Notes: generated from the sequence alone by a model not told the origin. Counted from the stretch's first letter, positions 36,639 through 46,400 are shown. The stretch: 64,000 nucleotides of DNA from Gordonia hongkongensis (GCF_023078355.1 NZ_CP095552.1:2542001-2606000), one strand, 5' to 3'. A program made the numbers and translations.

Positions 36639-37106
36639 ATGCGGATGGAACAGATGTACCAGGAAGTGATCCTGGACCACTACAAACACCCACACGGGCG
36701 CGGACTCCGTGAACCGTTCGGTGCCGAGGTCCATCACGTCAACCCGACCTGTGGTGATGAGGTCACCCTGCGCGTGGCGGTCTCCGACGACGGTTCGAGC
36801 ATCGACGACGTGTCCTACGACGGGCAGGGATGCTCGATCTCGCAGGCGTCGACGTCGGTGTTGCACGACCTCATCGTCGGCCGGCCGGTCGGGGAAGCCT
36901 TGGCCACCGTCGAGTCGTTCAACGCGATGATGACCTCCCGCGGCAAGGACGCCGGCGACGAGGACGTCATCGGCGACGGGATCGCCTTCGCCGGGGTGAG
37001 CAAATACCCGGCACGCGTCAAATGCGCGCTCCTGGGCTGGATGGCCTTCAAGGACGCACTCGCGCAGACGATGGACAGCCACGAGACACGAGCGGAGACA
37101 GCATGA
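36639..37106 (+). CDS. sufU: Zinc-dependent sulfurtransferase SufU
   Basis: Accepts persulfide sulfur from SufS and passes it to the SufBCD scaffold. The 155-residue product has the three conserved Cys (Cys38 in NPTCGDEVTL, Cys65 in GQGCSISQAS and Cys129 in RVKCALLGW) and the Asp of CGDE that together bind zinc. The insertion relative to IscU that marks SufU is present between Cys65 and Cys129. It overlaps sufT by 4 nt. Confidence 0.95.
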   Translation: MRMEQMYQEVILDHYKHPHGRGLREPFGAEVHHVNPTCGDEVTLRVAVSDDGSSIDDVSYDGQGCSISQASTSVLHDLIVGRPVGEALATVESFNAMMTSRGKDAGDEDVIGDGIAFAGVSKYPARVKCALLGWMAFKDALAQTMDSHETRAETA

Positions 37107-37507
37107 GTGACGACACAGCCACCACAGACACACCGACGACCGCGGCCACCGACACCGGCGTGACGGGGACACCCGCCGCGCCCGCGACGTCGCTGCCGGC
37201 CATCGAGGACGTCGAGGAGGCGATGCGCGACGTGGTCGACCCCGAACTCGGGATCAACGTCGTCGACCTCGGCTTGGTCTACGGCATCGAGGTGACCGAC
37301 GACGCGGTCGCGAAGATCGACATGACCCTCACCTCGGCGGCCTGTCCGCTGACCGACGTGATCGAGGATCAGTCGCGCGGTGCGCTGGTCTCCAGCGGTC
37401 TGTGCACCGACATGGAGATCAACTGGGTCTGGCTGCCGCCGTGGGGTCCGGACAAGATCACCGACGACGGTCGCGAACAGCTCCGCGCCCTCGGCTTCAC
37501 CGTCTGA
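37103..37507 (+). CDS. sufT: SufT, MIP18/DUF59 family Fe-S maturation factor
   Basis: DUF59 protein that helps mature Fe-S enzymes. The 134-residue product has an N-terminal Thr/Ala-rich tail of about 33 residues, then AMRDVVDPELGINVVDLGLVYGIEV and the conserved Cys segment LTSAACPLTDVIED, ending with WLPPWGPDKITDDGREQLRALGF. It is the last suf gene, and a strong hairpin begins 22 nt after its stop. Matches Rv1466. Confidence 0.94.
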   Translation: MSDDTATTDTPTTAATDTGVTGTPAAPATSLPAIEDVEEAMRDVVDPELGINVVDLGLVYGIEVTDDAVAKIDMTLTSAACPLTDVIEDQSRGALVSSGLCTDMEINWVWLPPWGPDKITDDGREQLRALGFTV

Positions 37508-37528
37508 CCGACGATCGGACACACCGCT

Positions 37529-37567
37529 GCGCCGGCCCCGGTCATGATCGACGACCGGGTCCGGCGC
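37529..37567 (+). terminator. Terminator hairpin after the suf operon
   Basis: GCGCCGGCCCCGGTC (37529-37543) pairs with GACCGGGTCCGGCGC (37553-37567) in a 15-bp stem with one mismatch and a 9-nt loop, followed by TTGG. It lies between sufT and the next gene, where the suf transcript is expected to end. Confidence 0.75.
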
Positions 37568-37608
37568 TTGGTCGTCGATAGGGCACTTCCGTGCGAGGAG
37601 TTGATCGC

Positions 37609-38001
37609 ATGAGGCGTTTCGAGTCGCGAGTCGAGCGGATGATCCGCGAGGCCACCGAACGCGGCGAGTTCGACAACCTGCCGGGCGCGGGGAAGCCGTT
37701 GGATCTGACCGACAGCGATGATCCCGACTGGTGGGTCAAGCGCAAGATCCGCGAGGAGAACCTCGACTCGTCGGCGTTGCTCCCCGCGCCCCTGCTGTTG
37801 CGCCGGGAGGCACAGGATTTTCCGGAGTCGCTGCGCCACATCGCCGACGAGGACGCGGTCCGTGACATCCTCGTCGACTTCAATCGCCGTGTGCGCGAGG
37901 CACATCTCGCCTCTCGCCAGATGGCGTTGCCGCACAGTGTCGTCGCGCACACCGTCGATGTCGACGACATGATCCGGCGGTGGCGAGTGCTGCGGCGCTG
38001 A
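37609..38001 (+). CDS. DUF1992 (DnaJ-homologue subfamily C member 28-like) protein
   Basis: A 130-residue cytosolic protein of the DUF1992 family, whose signature is clear: RRFESRVERMIREATERGEF, NLPGAGKPLDLTDSDDPDWW and VKRKIREENL. The function is unknown; the family is named after a human DnaJ-related protein but has no J domain. ATG 37609 has GAGGAG 8 nt upstream, better than GTG 37591. Its stop codon abuts that of the lycopene cyclase gene on the other strand. Confidence 0.85.
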   Translation: MRRFESRVERMIREATERGEFDNLPGAGKPLDLTDSDDPDWWVKRKIREENLDSSALLPAPLLLRREAQDFPESLRHIADEDAVRDILVDFNRRVREAHLASRQMALPHSVVAHTVDVDDMIRRWRVLRR

Positions 38002-39129
38002 TCAGCCGGCGTCGCCGGCCCACGCCGGGGTGGACATCGCGCCCCGTGCCACCACGACGCGAGTACGCATGTCGACTGCGGCGATGACCCTGGTCATCGC
38101 GCTCATCGTGCCGGTCAGATCGCCCCGCTTGCTCAGGTAAGTGCGTTGTGCGGCAACGGGCATCGTGAAGAACGCCTCGAAGAAGGCGACCGTCTGCGAC
38201 GGACTGAGCCCCAGCAGCGCGCTGAGCCCACGAAGACGCAGGTTGTGCACCGCACGGGTGGACGGCGGCCACAGATCCGCGGCGGGGTCGCGGCCTGCTG
38301 CGAGCGCCGCCACGACCGCGTCCGTGCACATCAGCGACGTCGCCACGCTGTAGCCGGTCGTCGGGTTCTTGAAACCGCCCGCGGCGCCGAACCGGAAAAC
38401 GGGATCGCGCCAGGGGTGTGGTGATGAGCCGGTCAGCGGGAAGTCGACGTGCTCGACCCGCCGGATCCCCGACGGCATCCCACCGAGCCGCGCGGCCAGG
38501 CGGCGCTCGAGTTCGTCGAGACCGAGGGCGGGATGCCCGGCGAGGCAGGTCTCCTCGAGGAGGTACTCGCCCCCGCCGAGCGGCACGACATACAGAAAGG
38601 ACGGCAGCGCCCAGCGGTCTGTCGCGCCACCCCGCCAGTCCATGAGCAGTGCCTCGTGCCCGTCCAGCACGGGTGCGGCCACCTCCGCGTCGACGACGAT
38701 CCCGTACGCCGTCTGTCGAGGTGCGTCGTGGGGGAGCGCACCGCGACAGTCGACCACGGCATCGCCGGTCAGGACCGAACCGTCATCGAGATGCACACGC
38801 GCGCCGTCGATCTCGACCACCCGAGCGGAACGGGTCGGAACCCCGTCGAGGGTCAGTGACCGTTGCAGGCCGGGGGTGTCGAAGACGGTGTACCCGCGGG
38901 CCACCTCCTCGAGTTCGCGGCCCGCGATCCCGATGCGCGCGGTCCGGGCGGCGACGGCGGACTGCTCGACCCACTCGGGCAACTCGTCGGACCAGCAGGC
39001 GAACGTGGACCGCCAGACCCGGTCGGGAGACGGATCGACCAGGGTGACCGATACGCCGGCACGGGCCAGGCGGTGGACGAGGGCGCGGCCGGCCGGCCCG
39101 GCCCCCGCGACGATGACTCCGGAACTCAC
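38002..39129 (-). CDS. crtL: Lycopene beta-cyclase (CrtL type)
   Basis: FAD/NAD(P)-dependent cyclase that converts the linear ends of lycopene to beta-ionone rings. The 375-residue product has the N-terminal dinucleotide-binding motif VIVAGAGPAGRALVHRL, an Ala/Val-rich middle, and the CrtL/CrtY signature FLYVVPLGGGEYLLEETCLA, then FGAAGGFKNPTTGYSVATSL. GTG 39129 with AAGGACAGG upstream is the likely start; the longer open frame lacks homology. No other carotenoid gene lies in the window, so it is a detached gene as in Rhodococcus. It is 58 nt downstream of an SDR gene on the same strand. Confidence 0.87.
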   Translation of the reverse strand: MSSGVIVAGAGPAGRALVHRLARAGVSVTLVDPSPDRVWRSTFACWSDELPEWVEQSAVAARTARIGIAGRELEEVARGYTVFDTPGLQRSLTLDGVPTRSARVVEIDGARVHLDDGSVLTGDAVVDCRGALPHDAPRQTAYGIVVDAEVAAPVLDGHEALLMDWRGGATDRWALPSFLYVVPLGGGEYLLEETCLAGHPALGLDELERRLAARLGGMPSGIRRVEHVDFPLTGSSPHPWRDPVFRFGAAGGFKNPTTGYSVATSLMCTDAVVAALAAGRDPAADLWPPSTRAVHNLRLRGLSALLGLSPSQTVAFFEAFFTMPVAAQRTYLSKRGDLTGTMSAMTRVIAAVDMRTRVVVARGAMSTPAWAGDAG

Positions 39130-39187
39130 ATCCTGTCCTTCGGCGCGGGCGACGATCCGGACGGTGACGCGTCGTCGGGCTGGGACG

Positions 39188-39991
39188 TCACGAACCGCCG
39201 GTGGCGAGCATGCCACCGTCGACGGCCAGGGTCTCGCCGGTGATCCACGCCGACTCGTCGCTCGCGAGGAAGGCGACCGCCCGGGCGACGTCCTCGGGTT
39301 CCCCGATCCGCTTCATCGGGTACGAGTTCGCCGCGCGGGCCTCGTTGTCGCCCTCGGTGAACACCGACGCGAACTTGGTCCGCACGATGGAGGGGGCGAT
39401 CGCGTTGACGCGGATCGCCGGGCCGAGTTCCCAGGCGAGCTCGGCGGTCAGGCGGATCAGCGCCGCCTTCGACGTGCCGTACGCCGCGATCACGCCCGTC
39501 GACCGCAGACCCGCGACCGACGAGATGTTGACGACCGACCCGCCGGTGTCCTTCATGCCCGCCCGGTAGGCCTCCTGGACGAACCCGAGCGCGGCGACGA
39601 CGTTGGTGTCGAACGTCTTGCGGTACGCGGCGAGGTCGGCCCCCATCAGTGGGCCGGCCAGCGGCGCGATCCCGGTGTTGTTGACCAGGATGTGGATGCC
39701 GCCGCCCTGTGCGACGGCCGCGGCCACGGCGGCCGCCCGGTCGTCGGCGTCGCCGGTGTTGCCCGCACACGCCGAGACCGTCGCTCCGGGCACCGCCGTC
39801 CGGATCCGGCCGGCCGCCTCCTCGAGTGGCTCGGCCTTCCGGCTCGTGATGACGACCGAGGCGCCGCGACGGGCCAGTTCCGTCGCGATCGCCTCACCGA
39901 TGCCGCGACTGGCACCGGTGACGAGCGCGGACCGGCCGGTCAGGTCGGAGGACTGCGGGAAGTTCTGCGGAATCGTTGTGGAGTGCGTCAC
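39188..39991 (-). CDS. Short-chain dehydrogenase/reductase (FabG-like)
   Basis: NAD(P)-dependent oxidoreductase of the classical SDR family, 267 residues. Seen: cofactor motif ALVTGASRGIGEAIATELA, the LVNNTG (usual NNAG) strand, catalytic NISSVAGLRSTG with YGTSKAAL (Ser, Tyr and Lys), and a C-terminal GEPEDVARAVAFLASDESAW and ITGETLAVDGGM typical of 3-oxoacyl reductases. Substrate is unknown. GTG 39991 has a -10 hexamer 7 nt upstream. It could be cotranscribed with crtL (58-nt gap). Confidence 0.87.
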   Translation of the reverse strand: MTHSTTIPQNFPQSSDLTGRSALVTGASRGIGEAIATELARRGASVVITSRKAEPLEEAAGRIRTAVPGATVSACAGNTGDADDRAAAVAAAVAQGGGIHILVNNTGIAPLAGPLMGADLAAYRKTFDTNVVAALGFVQEAYRAGMKDTGGSVVNISSVAGLRSTGVIAAYGTSKAALIRLTAELAWELGPAIRVNAIAPSIVRTKFASVFTEGDNEARAANSYPMKRIGEPEDVARAVAFLASDESAWITGETLAVDGGMLATGGS

Positions 39992-39998
39992 GTCCCAC

Positions 39999-40004
39999 AC
40001 CGTA
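39999..40004 (-). promoter_or_regulatory. -10 hexamer of the SDR gene (leaderless type)
   Basis: Minus-strand TACGGT ends 7 nt before GTG 39991. Confidence 0.4.
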
Positions 40005-40086
40005 TCGGTCCACCGTGACGGGGGTGGTCGACTCGGCCGCACGGCGCCGGGGTCCGCACGTGGAAAAAGCAGTGGCGCGGCACCGG

Positions 40087-40092
40087 TAGAAT
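40087..40092 (+). promoter_or_regulatory. -10 hexamer of the ABC-F gene (leaderless type)
   Basis: TAGAAT ends 8 nt before GTG 40101. A good match to the actinobacterial -10 consensus, and no Shine-Dalgarno sequence is present. Confidence 0.5.
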
Positions 40093-40100
40093 CGACCGTC

Positions 40101-41712
<1,612 letters not shown>

Positions 41713-41729
<17 letters not shown>

Positions 41730-42774
41730 TCGCCTCGATGACCCGATTGGTCCCGGCGCGGTCGGGCACCGTCAGCCGGTGACCGTGTTCGGCGAACTCC
41801 CGGCCGACGACCCCCGCGGCCCGCAGCCGCCGCCCGAACTCGATGCCGTCGGTGCCCGGCACGAACACGAAATTCGCCTCGCTCGGCAGCGCCGGGTGGC
41901 CCGAGTCGCGCAGCGCGTCGGCGATTCGATCGCGTTCGCGGCGCATCGCCGTGACCCGTCCGGCCAGCTCGTCGGACGCGGCAAGTGCCAGCGACGCCGC
42001 GTGTTCGGCGGCCGCGGTGATCGAGAAGGGGACCTCGTGACGGCGGGCACCGCCGATGGACGTCGCCGACCCGATCGCATAACCGACCCGCAGTCCCGCG
42101 AGACCGTGGGCTTTGGAGAGGCTTCGCACCACGATCAGGTTGGGGTACTCGTCGACCAGCGTCCGGACATCGGGTGCGTTCCGGCAGTACTCGACGTACG
42201 CCTGGTCGAGGATCACCGGGATCGCTGGGTCGACAGCCATGAGCAGATCACGGATCTCCGTGTCGGAGAGGACCAATCCGGTCGGGTTGTGCGGGCTGCA
42301 GACGATGACGGCCGCGGTGTCCGGACCCGCGGCCGCGGCGAGCGCACCGACATCGGGACGCCCGTCGTCGAGCAGCGGGGTGATGCCGATTCCGAGCCCG
42401 ATCATCTCGGCGAGCAGCGCGAAACCCTCGAATGTCGGTGCGGGGGTGACGATCCGCGGTCCGGTACGACCCCTGGCCCGGGCCCGTGCAGCCGAGTCCT
42501 GCAGGATCGCGGAGAGTACGGCCGTCGCCCCGGCGCCGACGCTGATGTGCGCTGCCTCGACACCGGTGTGCTCGGCGATCGTCGCGCGCAGACCGTCGGG
42601 ACGAAACGACGGGTAGCGGTGGGCCGATGCCACCGTGTCGCGCAGCGCGGACACGACCGCGGGCAACGGGGGATAGGCGGACTCGTTCCGGTCGCATCGC
42701 ACGACGATGTCGGTGCGCACGCCGGCGAGGTCCGTGGCGCGCTCGGAGACCGGAGCCGGCAGCAGAACCGTCAC
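41713..42774 (-). CDS. HisC/CobC-like class I/II aminotransferase of the accessory cassette
   Basis: PLP-dependent enzyme of fold type I resembling histidinol-phosphate aminotransferase. The 353-residue product has VRCDRNESAYPPLP at the N-terminus, SPHNPTGLVLS with Asn163, VILDQAYVEY with Asp190 and Tyr193, the Schiff-base Lys221 in RSLSKAHGLAGLRVGYAIG, and a C-terminal Arg-rich end. It is not with other his genes, so a biosynthetic or decarboxylating role in the cassette is more likely than histidine synthesis. GTG 42774 overlaps the upstream stop (GTGA), better than ATG 42789. Last gene of the four-gene cassette. Confidence 0.85.
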
Positions 42775-43799
42775 GAACGCCCACTCCACCGGATCGCTCC
42801 GGCAGCGGCGAAGTCGCCGGCATGGGCGAACGCCGACATCATCACGATGTCACCGGGACGCACGCGCCCGTCGTCGATCGCCGCGTCCAGAGTCATCGGA
42901 ATCCCGACCGCGAACAGGTTCCCGCAGTCGTCGAACGTGTCCGGGTGTCGCGACTCGGGCAGTTCGAGGGCCTCGCGCCAGTTGCGCAGGAAGATCCGGT
43001 TGGGCTGGTTCGTGACGAGAAGGTCCAGATCGGACGGGCGTACCCCGATTCGATGCGCAAGCGCCGCAGCCACTTCCGGGACCATCCGGTTCCCGCGGGC
43101 GAGTACTTTCGCGATCTTGGCCTCGGTGAAGCCGACATGGATCTGACCCGGGCCCGCCTCCCAGTACTTGCGTTCCGGCTGTGCGACGGCGGTCATGTCC
43201 GCCGAGAACTGGCCGAAGGACCGGCATTCGGTCCCCAGCACCGGGTTACCCTCGTCGCCGAGAGTCAGGATCGCCACGGCCGCGCCGTCACCGGGGATCG
43301 CGGCCTGCGCCTTCACCCGTACCTGCTCCTGGGTGAAGATCTGTCCGGCGCTGTTCTGCGCCAGCGCGATCAGGGCCTTGCGGCCTCCGTTCGCGCGCAG
43401 GAGCGCTCCGGCGATCTCGATGAGGTGGACGAAGGCCGCACAGCCGCCGTTGTGCACGTCGAGCACGGTTCGCGGGGCGAGGCCGAGGCGGTGTGCGACC
43501 TCGCCGACACACCCGCGGACCGGGACCTCCGGCAGCTGGCTGTGGGTGAGCACGACGTCCACGTCGTCGAGATATCCGTCGCCGTGGCGCTCGACGAGAC
43601 GCCGTGCGGCGGCGACGATCATGTCCGCCGACGTCTCACCGTCGGCCGCGTGGTGGCGGAAGGACGGAGCCCGGAACATGACGTTGCCGGCGAGTTCGTC
43701 GTCCTCGGCGTACTGCGCGAAGAACTCCGCCGGCACCCGGGCGGCCGGGCGGTAGGTGGCGAGGTCGGCGAGCGAGACGGCGGGGGCGTCGGCGGGCAT
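42771..43799 (-). CDS. Ketoacyl-ACP synthase III-like enzyme lacking the catalytic His
   Basis: Thiolase-fold protein of the FabH/KAS III type, 342 residues. The nucleophile Cys120 lies in VHNGGCAAFVHLIE and Asn294 in DCGNLFAVGIPMTL fits the FabH Asn. At the place of the FabH HQAN motif it reads TNQPN, with Asn264 instead of the catalytic His, so decarboxylative condensation as in FabH is doubtful. The C-terminus SAFAHAGDFAAAGAIRW replaces the usual GAGLTWGA and offers His326. Acyl transfer (as in CerJ-like KAS III) or non-decarboxylating condensation is possible (inference). ATG 43799 forms TCATG with the previous gene; ATG 43811 is an alternative. Coupled to the aminotransferase by a 4-nt overlap. 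Confidence 0.82.
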   Translation of the reverse strand: MPADAPAVSLADLATYRPAARVPAEFFAQYAEDDELAGNVMFRAPSFRHHAADGETSADMIVAAARRLVERHGDGYLDDVDVVLTHSQLPEVPVRGCVGEVAHRLGLAPRTVLDVHNGGCAAFVHLIEIAGALLRANGGRKALIALAQNSAGQIFTQEQVRVKAQAAIPGDGAAVAILTLGDEGNPVLGTECRSFGQFSADMTAVAQPERKYWEAGPGQIHVGFTEAKIAKVLARGNRMVPEVAAALAHRIGVRPSDLDLLVTNQPNRIFLRNWREALELPESRHPDTFDDCGNLFAVGIPMTLDAAIDDGRVRPGDIVMMSAFAHAGDFAAAGAIRWSGRS

Positions 43800-44461
43800 G
43801 AGCGCATCCATTCGGGGGTCAGCGGAAGTCCATGGCGATGGCGGTGTTCGGCGATGGCGGCGAGGTTGTCGAGTTCGATCTGATGTCCGGCACCGAACAT
43901 GTCCCACAGGTCGCCGACCCACTCCTCCCGGCCGGCCGGAGCGGTCTCGGGTAAGGGGTTCTCGTCGTAGAACGGGTGGTGGCAGTTGTTCCACAGGACC
44001 ACCGAACCCGGACGGTCGAGAACGAGTTGCGCGTCGACGACGCGCATCAGGTAGATCATCCAGAGGTGCTTTCCCTGATCCCAGGCACAGTGATAGTCGA
44101 CGGTCATCGCGTCGGCGTTCGCCACGGTCCGGACGTAGATCTTGGTGTCCTCGTTCAGGCGGTCGTATCCGACCCACAGGTCCGGCTCCCCGGTCGGCTC
44201 GAAACCTCGTGTGCTGTAGGTCCATTCCTCGAGCGAGCGCGTGTCGGCCAGCCATTCGTACAGTTCGTGCGGCGGTGCGTCGACGTAGCCCTGCACGGGG
44301 CAGAAGTCGCCGAACACCTGGTGATGGGGATACACCGAGCGGACCTTGTCGACGACGAGTGCCGTGTTGGCGGAACGGGGGTGGGTCTCCACCCGGACCA
44401 CGCCGTCCAGCGTGGCCGCGGTGTCCCCGAGATCGGACAGCGCGGAGGAGTGCGTGGTCAT
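43619..44461 (-). CDS. SRPBCC/START-like protein with possible stop-loss extension
   Basis: Residues 1-220 form a protein with features of the START/polyketide-cyclase (SRPBCC) fold: HHQVFGDFCPVQGYVDAPPH, WLADTRSLEEWTYSTRGF, CAWDQGKHLWMIYLMRVVD, and a helix DLWDMFGAGHQIELDNLAAI that would cover the cavity. It probably binds or cyclises/dehydrates a hydrophobic intermediate (inference). ATG 44461 overlaps the upstream stop. The open frame then runs about 60 codons into the KAS III-like gene as Pro/Ser/Arg-rich out-of-frame sequence. At 43799-43801 the codon is TCA; TGA there would end the protein and make the TGATG overlap that this operon style predicts. The extension therefore looks like a stop-codon loss or a base error. 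Confidence 0.72.
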   Translation of the reverse strand: MTTHSSALSDLGDTAATLDGVVRVETHPRSANTALVVDKVRSVYPHHQVFGDFCPVQGYVDAPPHELYEWLADTRSLEEWTYSTRGFEPTGEPDLWVGYDRLNEDTKIYVRTVANADAMTVDYHCAWDQGKHLWMIYLMRVVDAQLVLDRPGSVVLWNNCHHPFYDENPLPETAPAGREEWVGDLWDMFGAGHQIELDNLAAIAEHRHRHGLPLTPEWMRSCPPTPPPSRSPTSPPTARPPGCRRSSSRSTPRTTNSPATSCSGLRPSATTRPTVRRRRT

Positions 44462-46173
44462 GGGGTACCTCTCGAGATCATTGGGGCGAACGGGGGTTCT
44501 TCGTCGGGATCCACTTCCACGACGAGGCAATTCGGTCCGGTGTGCGAGAACAGTTCGTCGCATGCCGAGCGCAGGGTGAGGAGATCGCCGGCGGTGCGCA
44601 CCGGGAGGCCGGCGAACATGGCGGCCAGCCCACCCGCGATGTCGGTGTGGCGGAACCGGTTGACGCTCGGCGCGCCGGGGAAGAATCGCGCCTCCCGCGT
44701 GACACACATGCCATGTGCGTCGTTGTTGAGCACGATGAGGGTGATCGGCGCATCGTGTTCGATCCCGGTGTGGATCTCCATGCCGTGCATGAGGAACGAG
44801 CCGTCACCGGCGATGACGACGACCCGACCGTCCGGACGGATGTCCCGCGCGGCGATCGCGGACCCGATCCCCGCCGCGATGGCCCATCCCATCCCACCCA
44901 TGCCCAGAGCGACGACGAACCGCGCGTCGCCGAACGGGAGATGGTGGATTGCCGCCGCGCCGGTGTTCCCGGCGTCGGCGAACACCGCACACCCCGCGGG
45001 CAGGGCGGCGCCGATGGTGACGAGCACGTCGCGCATTCCGAGGGCGTGAGCCGACGGTGCGACGGACAGGTGGTCGAGCGGGTGGACCCGGGGTGGGCGG
45101 CGTCCGGGGAGCCGGTCGGCGAGTGACCGCTGGAGCGCACCGAGGGTCTCGGTGAGACGTGCCGTCCCGATGTGCTCGACGTCGGCCGGGGTGCGCGGCG
45201 GCGCGCTGCCGAGATGCACGACCGGGATCGCTGCGAGGGCGTCGTCGAGGCCGGCGCGATCGGTCATCGACATGCGGCAGCCGATCACCAGGATCAGCTG
45301 TGATTCCCGCACGGCCCGATGGGCCGACGGGTGCCCCATCACCCCGGTGACGCCGGAGCAGGACCCGCGCCCGATGTCGCGACCGCCCGGTGAGACCACG
45401 ACCCCGGCGCCGAGAAGCTCCGCGAGATCCTGTACGGCACCGTGCAATCCGAGCCGGGATGCCTCCTCGCCCGCCCAGATGCACACCGACCCGCCGTCGC
45501 GCGCCACCCCGACGAGTCGGTCGGCGAGTTCGTCGACGACCGCCGGGGGCACCGACCGGAGTTCGGTCGGTGGGCCCGTACGCGACGGTGTGGCGTACCC
45601 GGGTGAGGACTGCACGTCTTTGGGCAGGATCACCGCGGCCGGCAGACCTCGTGCGAGGGTGGCGAACGCCTCGTCGAGGACCTGATCGAGACGAGCCGAC
45701 TCGTCGACGAGCCCGCAGAATCCGACGACGCCGGACACCACGGCACGCAGGTCCACGGTGTCCGGCGGGTCGAGCATGTCCTGGAAGCCACCGCGCCCCA
45801 CCGCGGCGGTCGGCGCCGAACCGATCACGGCGAGCAGGGGTACGCGGCTGTCATAGGCCTCGCCCAGCGCCGGGATGACGTTCAGCGCACCGCCACCCGA
45901 CGTCGTCAGGACCGCGGTCGGCTCGGCGGTGAGCCGTGCGTGCCCATCGGCCATCGCGCCGGCCCCGAACTCGTGTTTCGCGACGACCGGGGTGAGCAGC
46001 GGGTGCCGCACCGCCGCGTCGAAGACGTCTTCGATGTTGGCCCCGTGAACGCCGAAGACGGTCCGCACCCCGGCGTCGACGAGTCGCGCGACGAGGAGGT
46101 CGGCCACCGGCACGGCCGCCCGTCCCGGATCGTCATCGGGCACAAGCCCGCCTACCGCGTCCAAACCCTGCAT
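44458..46173 (-). CDS. Thiamine-diphosphate-dependent enzyme (acetolactate synthase/decarboxylase-like)
   Basis: 571-residue ThDP enzyme with the three-domain layout of acetolactate synthase and 2-oxoacid decarboxylases. Glu68 in VVAKHEFGAGAMADGHAR is the cofactor-activating acid. The middle domain spans about 210-350, and the ThDP motif runs GDGSFLMHGMEIHTG (from 456) to Asn483-Asn484. No clear FAD-binding sequence and no regulatory ilvN neighbour argue against housekeeping IlvB. It is first in a run of four overlapping genes with a START-like, a KAS III-like and an aminotransferase gene, so it likely forms a C-C bond or decarboxylates an oxoacid for a small molecule. An iron-box-like repeat lies 72 nt upstream. 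Confidence 0.85.
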   Translation of the reverse strand: MQGLDAVGGLVPDDDPGRAAVPVADLLVARLVDAGVRTVFGVHGANIEDVFDAAVRHPLLTPVVAKHEFGAGAMADGHARLTAEPTAVLTTSGGGALNVIPALGEAYDSRVPLLAVIGSAPTAAVGRGGFQDMLDPPDTVDLRAVVSGVVGFCGLVDESARLDQVLDEAFATLARGLPAAVILPKDVQSSPGYATPSRTGPPTELRSVPPAVVDELADRLVGVARDGGSVCIWAGEEASRLGLHGAVQDLAELLGAGVVVSPGGRDIGRGSCSGVTGVMGHPSAHRAVRESQLILVIGCRMSMTDRAGLDDALAAIPVVHLGSAPPRTPADVEHIGTARLTETLGALQRSLADRLPGRRPPRVHPLDHLSVAPSAHALGMRDVLVTIGAALPAGCAVFADAGNTGAAAIHHLPFGDARFVVALGMGGMGWAIAAGIGSAIAARDIRPDGRVVVIAGDGSFLMHGMEIHTGIEHDAPITLIVLNNDAHGMCVTREARFFPGAPSVNRFRHTDIAGGLAAMFAGLPVRTAGDLLTLRSACDELFSHTGPNCLVVEVDPDEEPPFAPMISRGTP

Positions 46174-46244
46174 TCCCCAGCTCCGAACAGCGGTGCGGCG
46201 CCGGCCGATTCGCCGGTGTCCGTAACCGGACCAACTCAGTGTGA

Positions 46245-46265
46245 GTTAGCTTAGCGTAAGCTAAC
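46245..46265. promoter_or_regulatory. Perfect inverted repeat resembling a DtxR/IdeR iron box
   Basis: TTAGCTTAGCGTAAGCTAA (46246-46264) extends by one more pair to a 9-bp perfect inverted repeat with a 3-nt centre. It has the length and TTAG/CTAA ends of the 19-bp DtxR/IdeR consensus TTAGGTTAGSCTAACCTAA, differing at positions 5, 11 and 15. On the minus strand it contains TACGCT, a possible -10, so a bound dimer would repress the ThDP gene. No other gene starts at this place. Confidence 0.6.
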
Positions 46266-46347
46266 GTTCGGCGGCAGGGGGTGGTGGTCTGGGCAAGCGG
46301 TCGGGTCACCAGGTGGCTTCGACTCGGCTCCTCGCTCCGCTCGGTGC

Positions 46348-46400
46348 CGGCTCAACCAGCGGTGGGGCGGCTCGACCAGCGGTGGGGCGGCTCAACCAGC
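46348..46400. repeat. Two and a half tandem copies of a 20-bp unit
   Basis: CGGCTCAACCAGCGGTGGGG at 46348, the same with one change (CTCGACC) at 46368, and a partial third copy at 46388 that contains the stop codon of the CoA-ligase gene. To the left, GACTCGGCTCCTCGCTCCGC resembles intergenic repeat sequences I recall from Gordonia and Rhodococcus chromosomes. Probably a REP-like intergenic element. Confidence 0.7.

Noticed and set aside
37103..37507. sufU-sufT fusion from the longer open frame starting at 36830
   Set aside because: The upstream part lies within sufU in another frame; ATG 37103 overlapping the sufU stop is the normal start.
44458..46173. Housekeeping acetolactate synthase large subunit (ilvB)
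   Set aside because: No ilvN or ilvC beside it, no clear FAD segment, and it is coupled to unrelated cassette genes.
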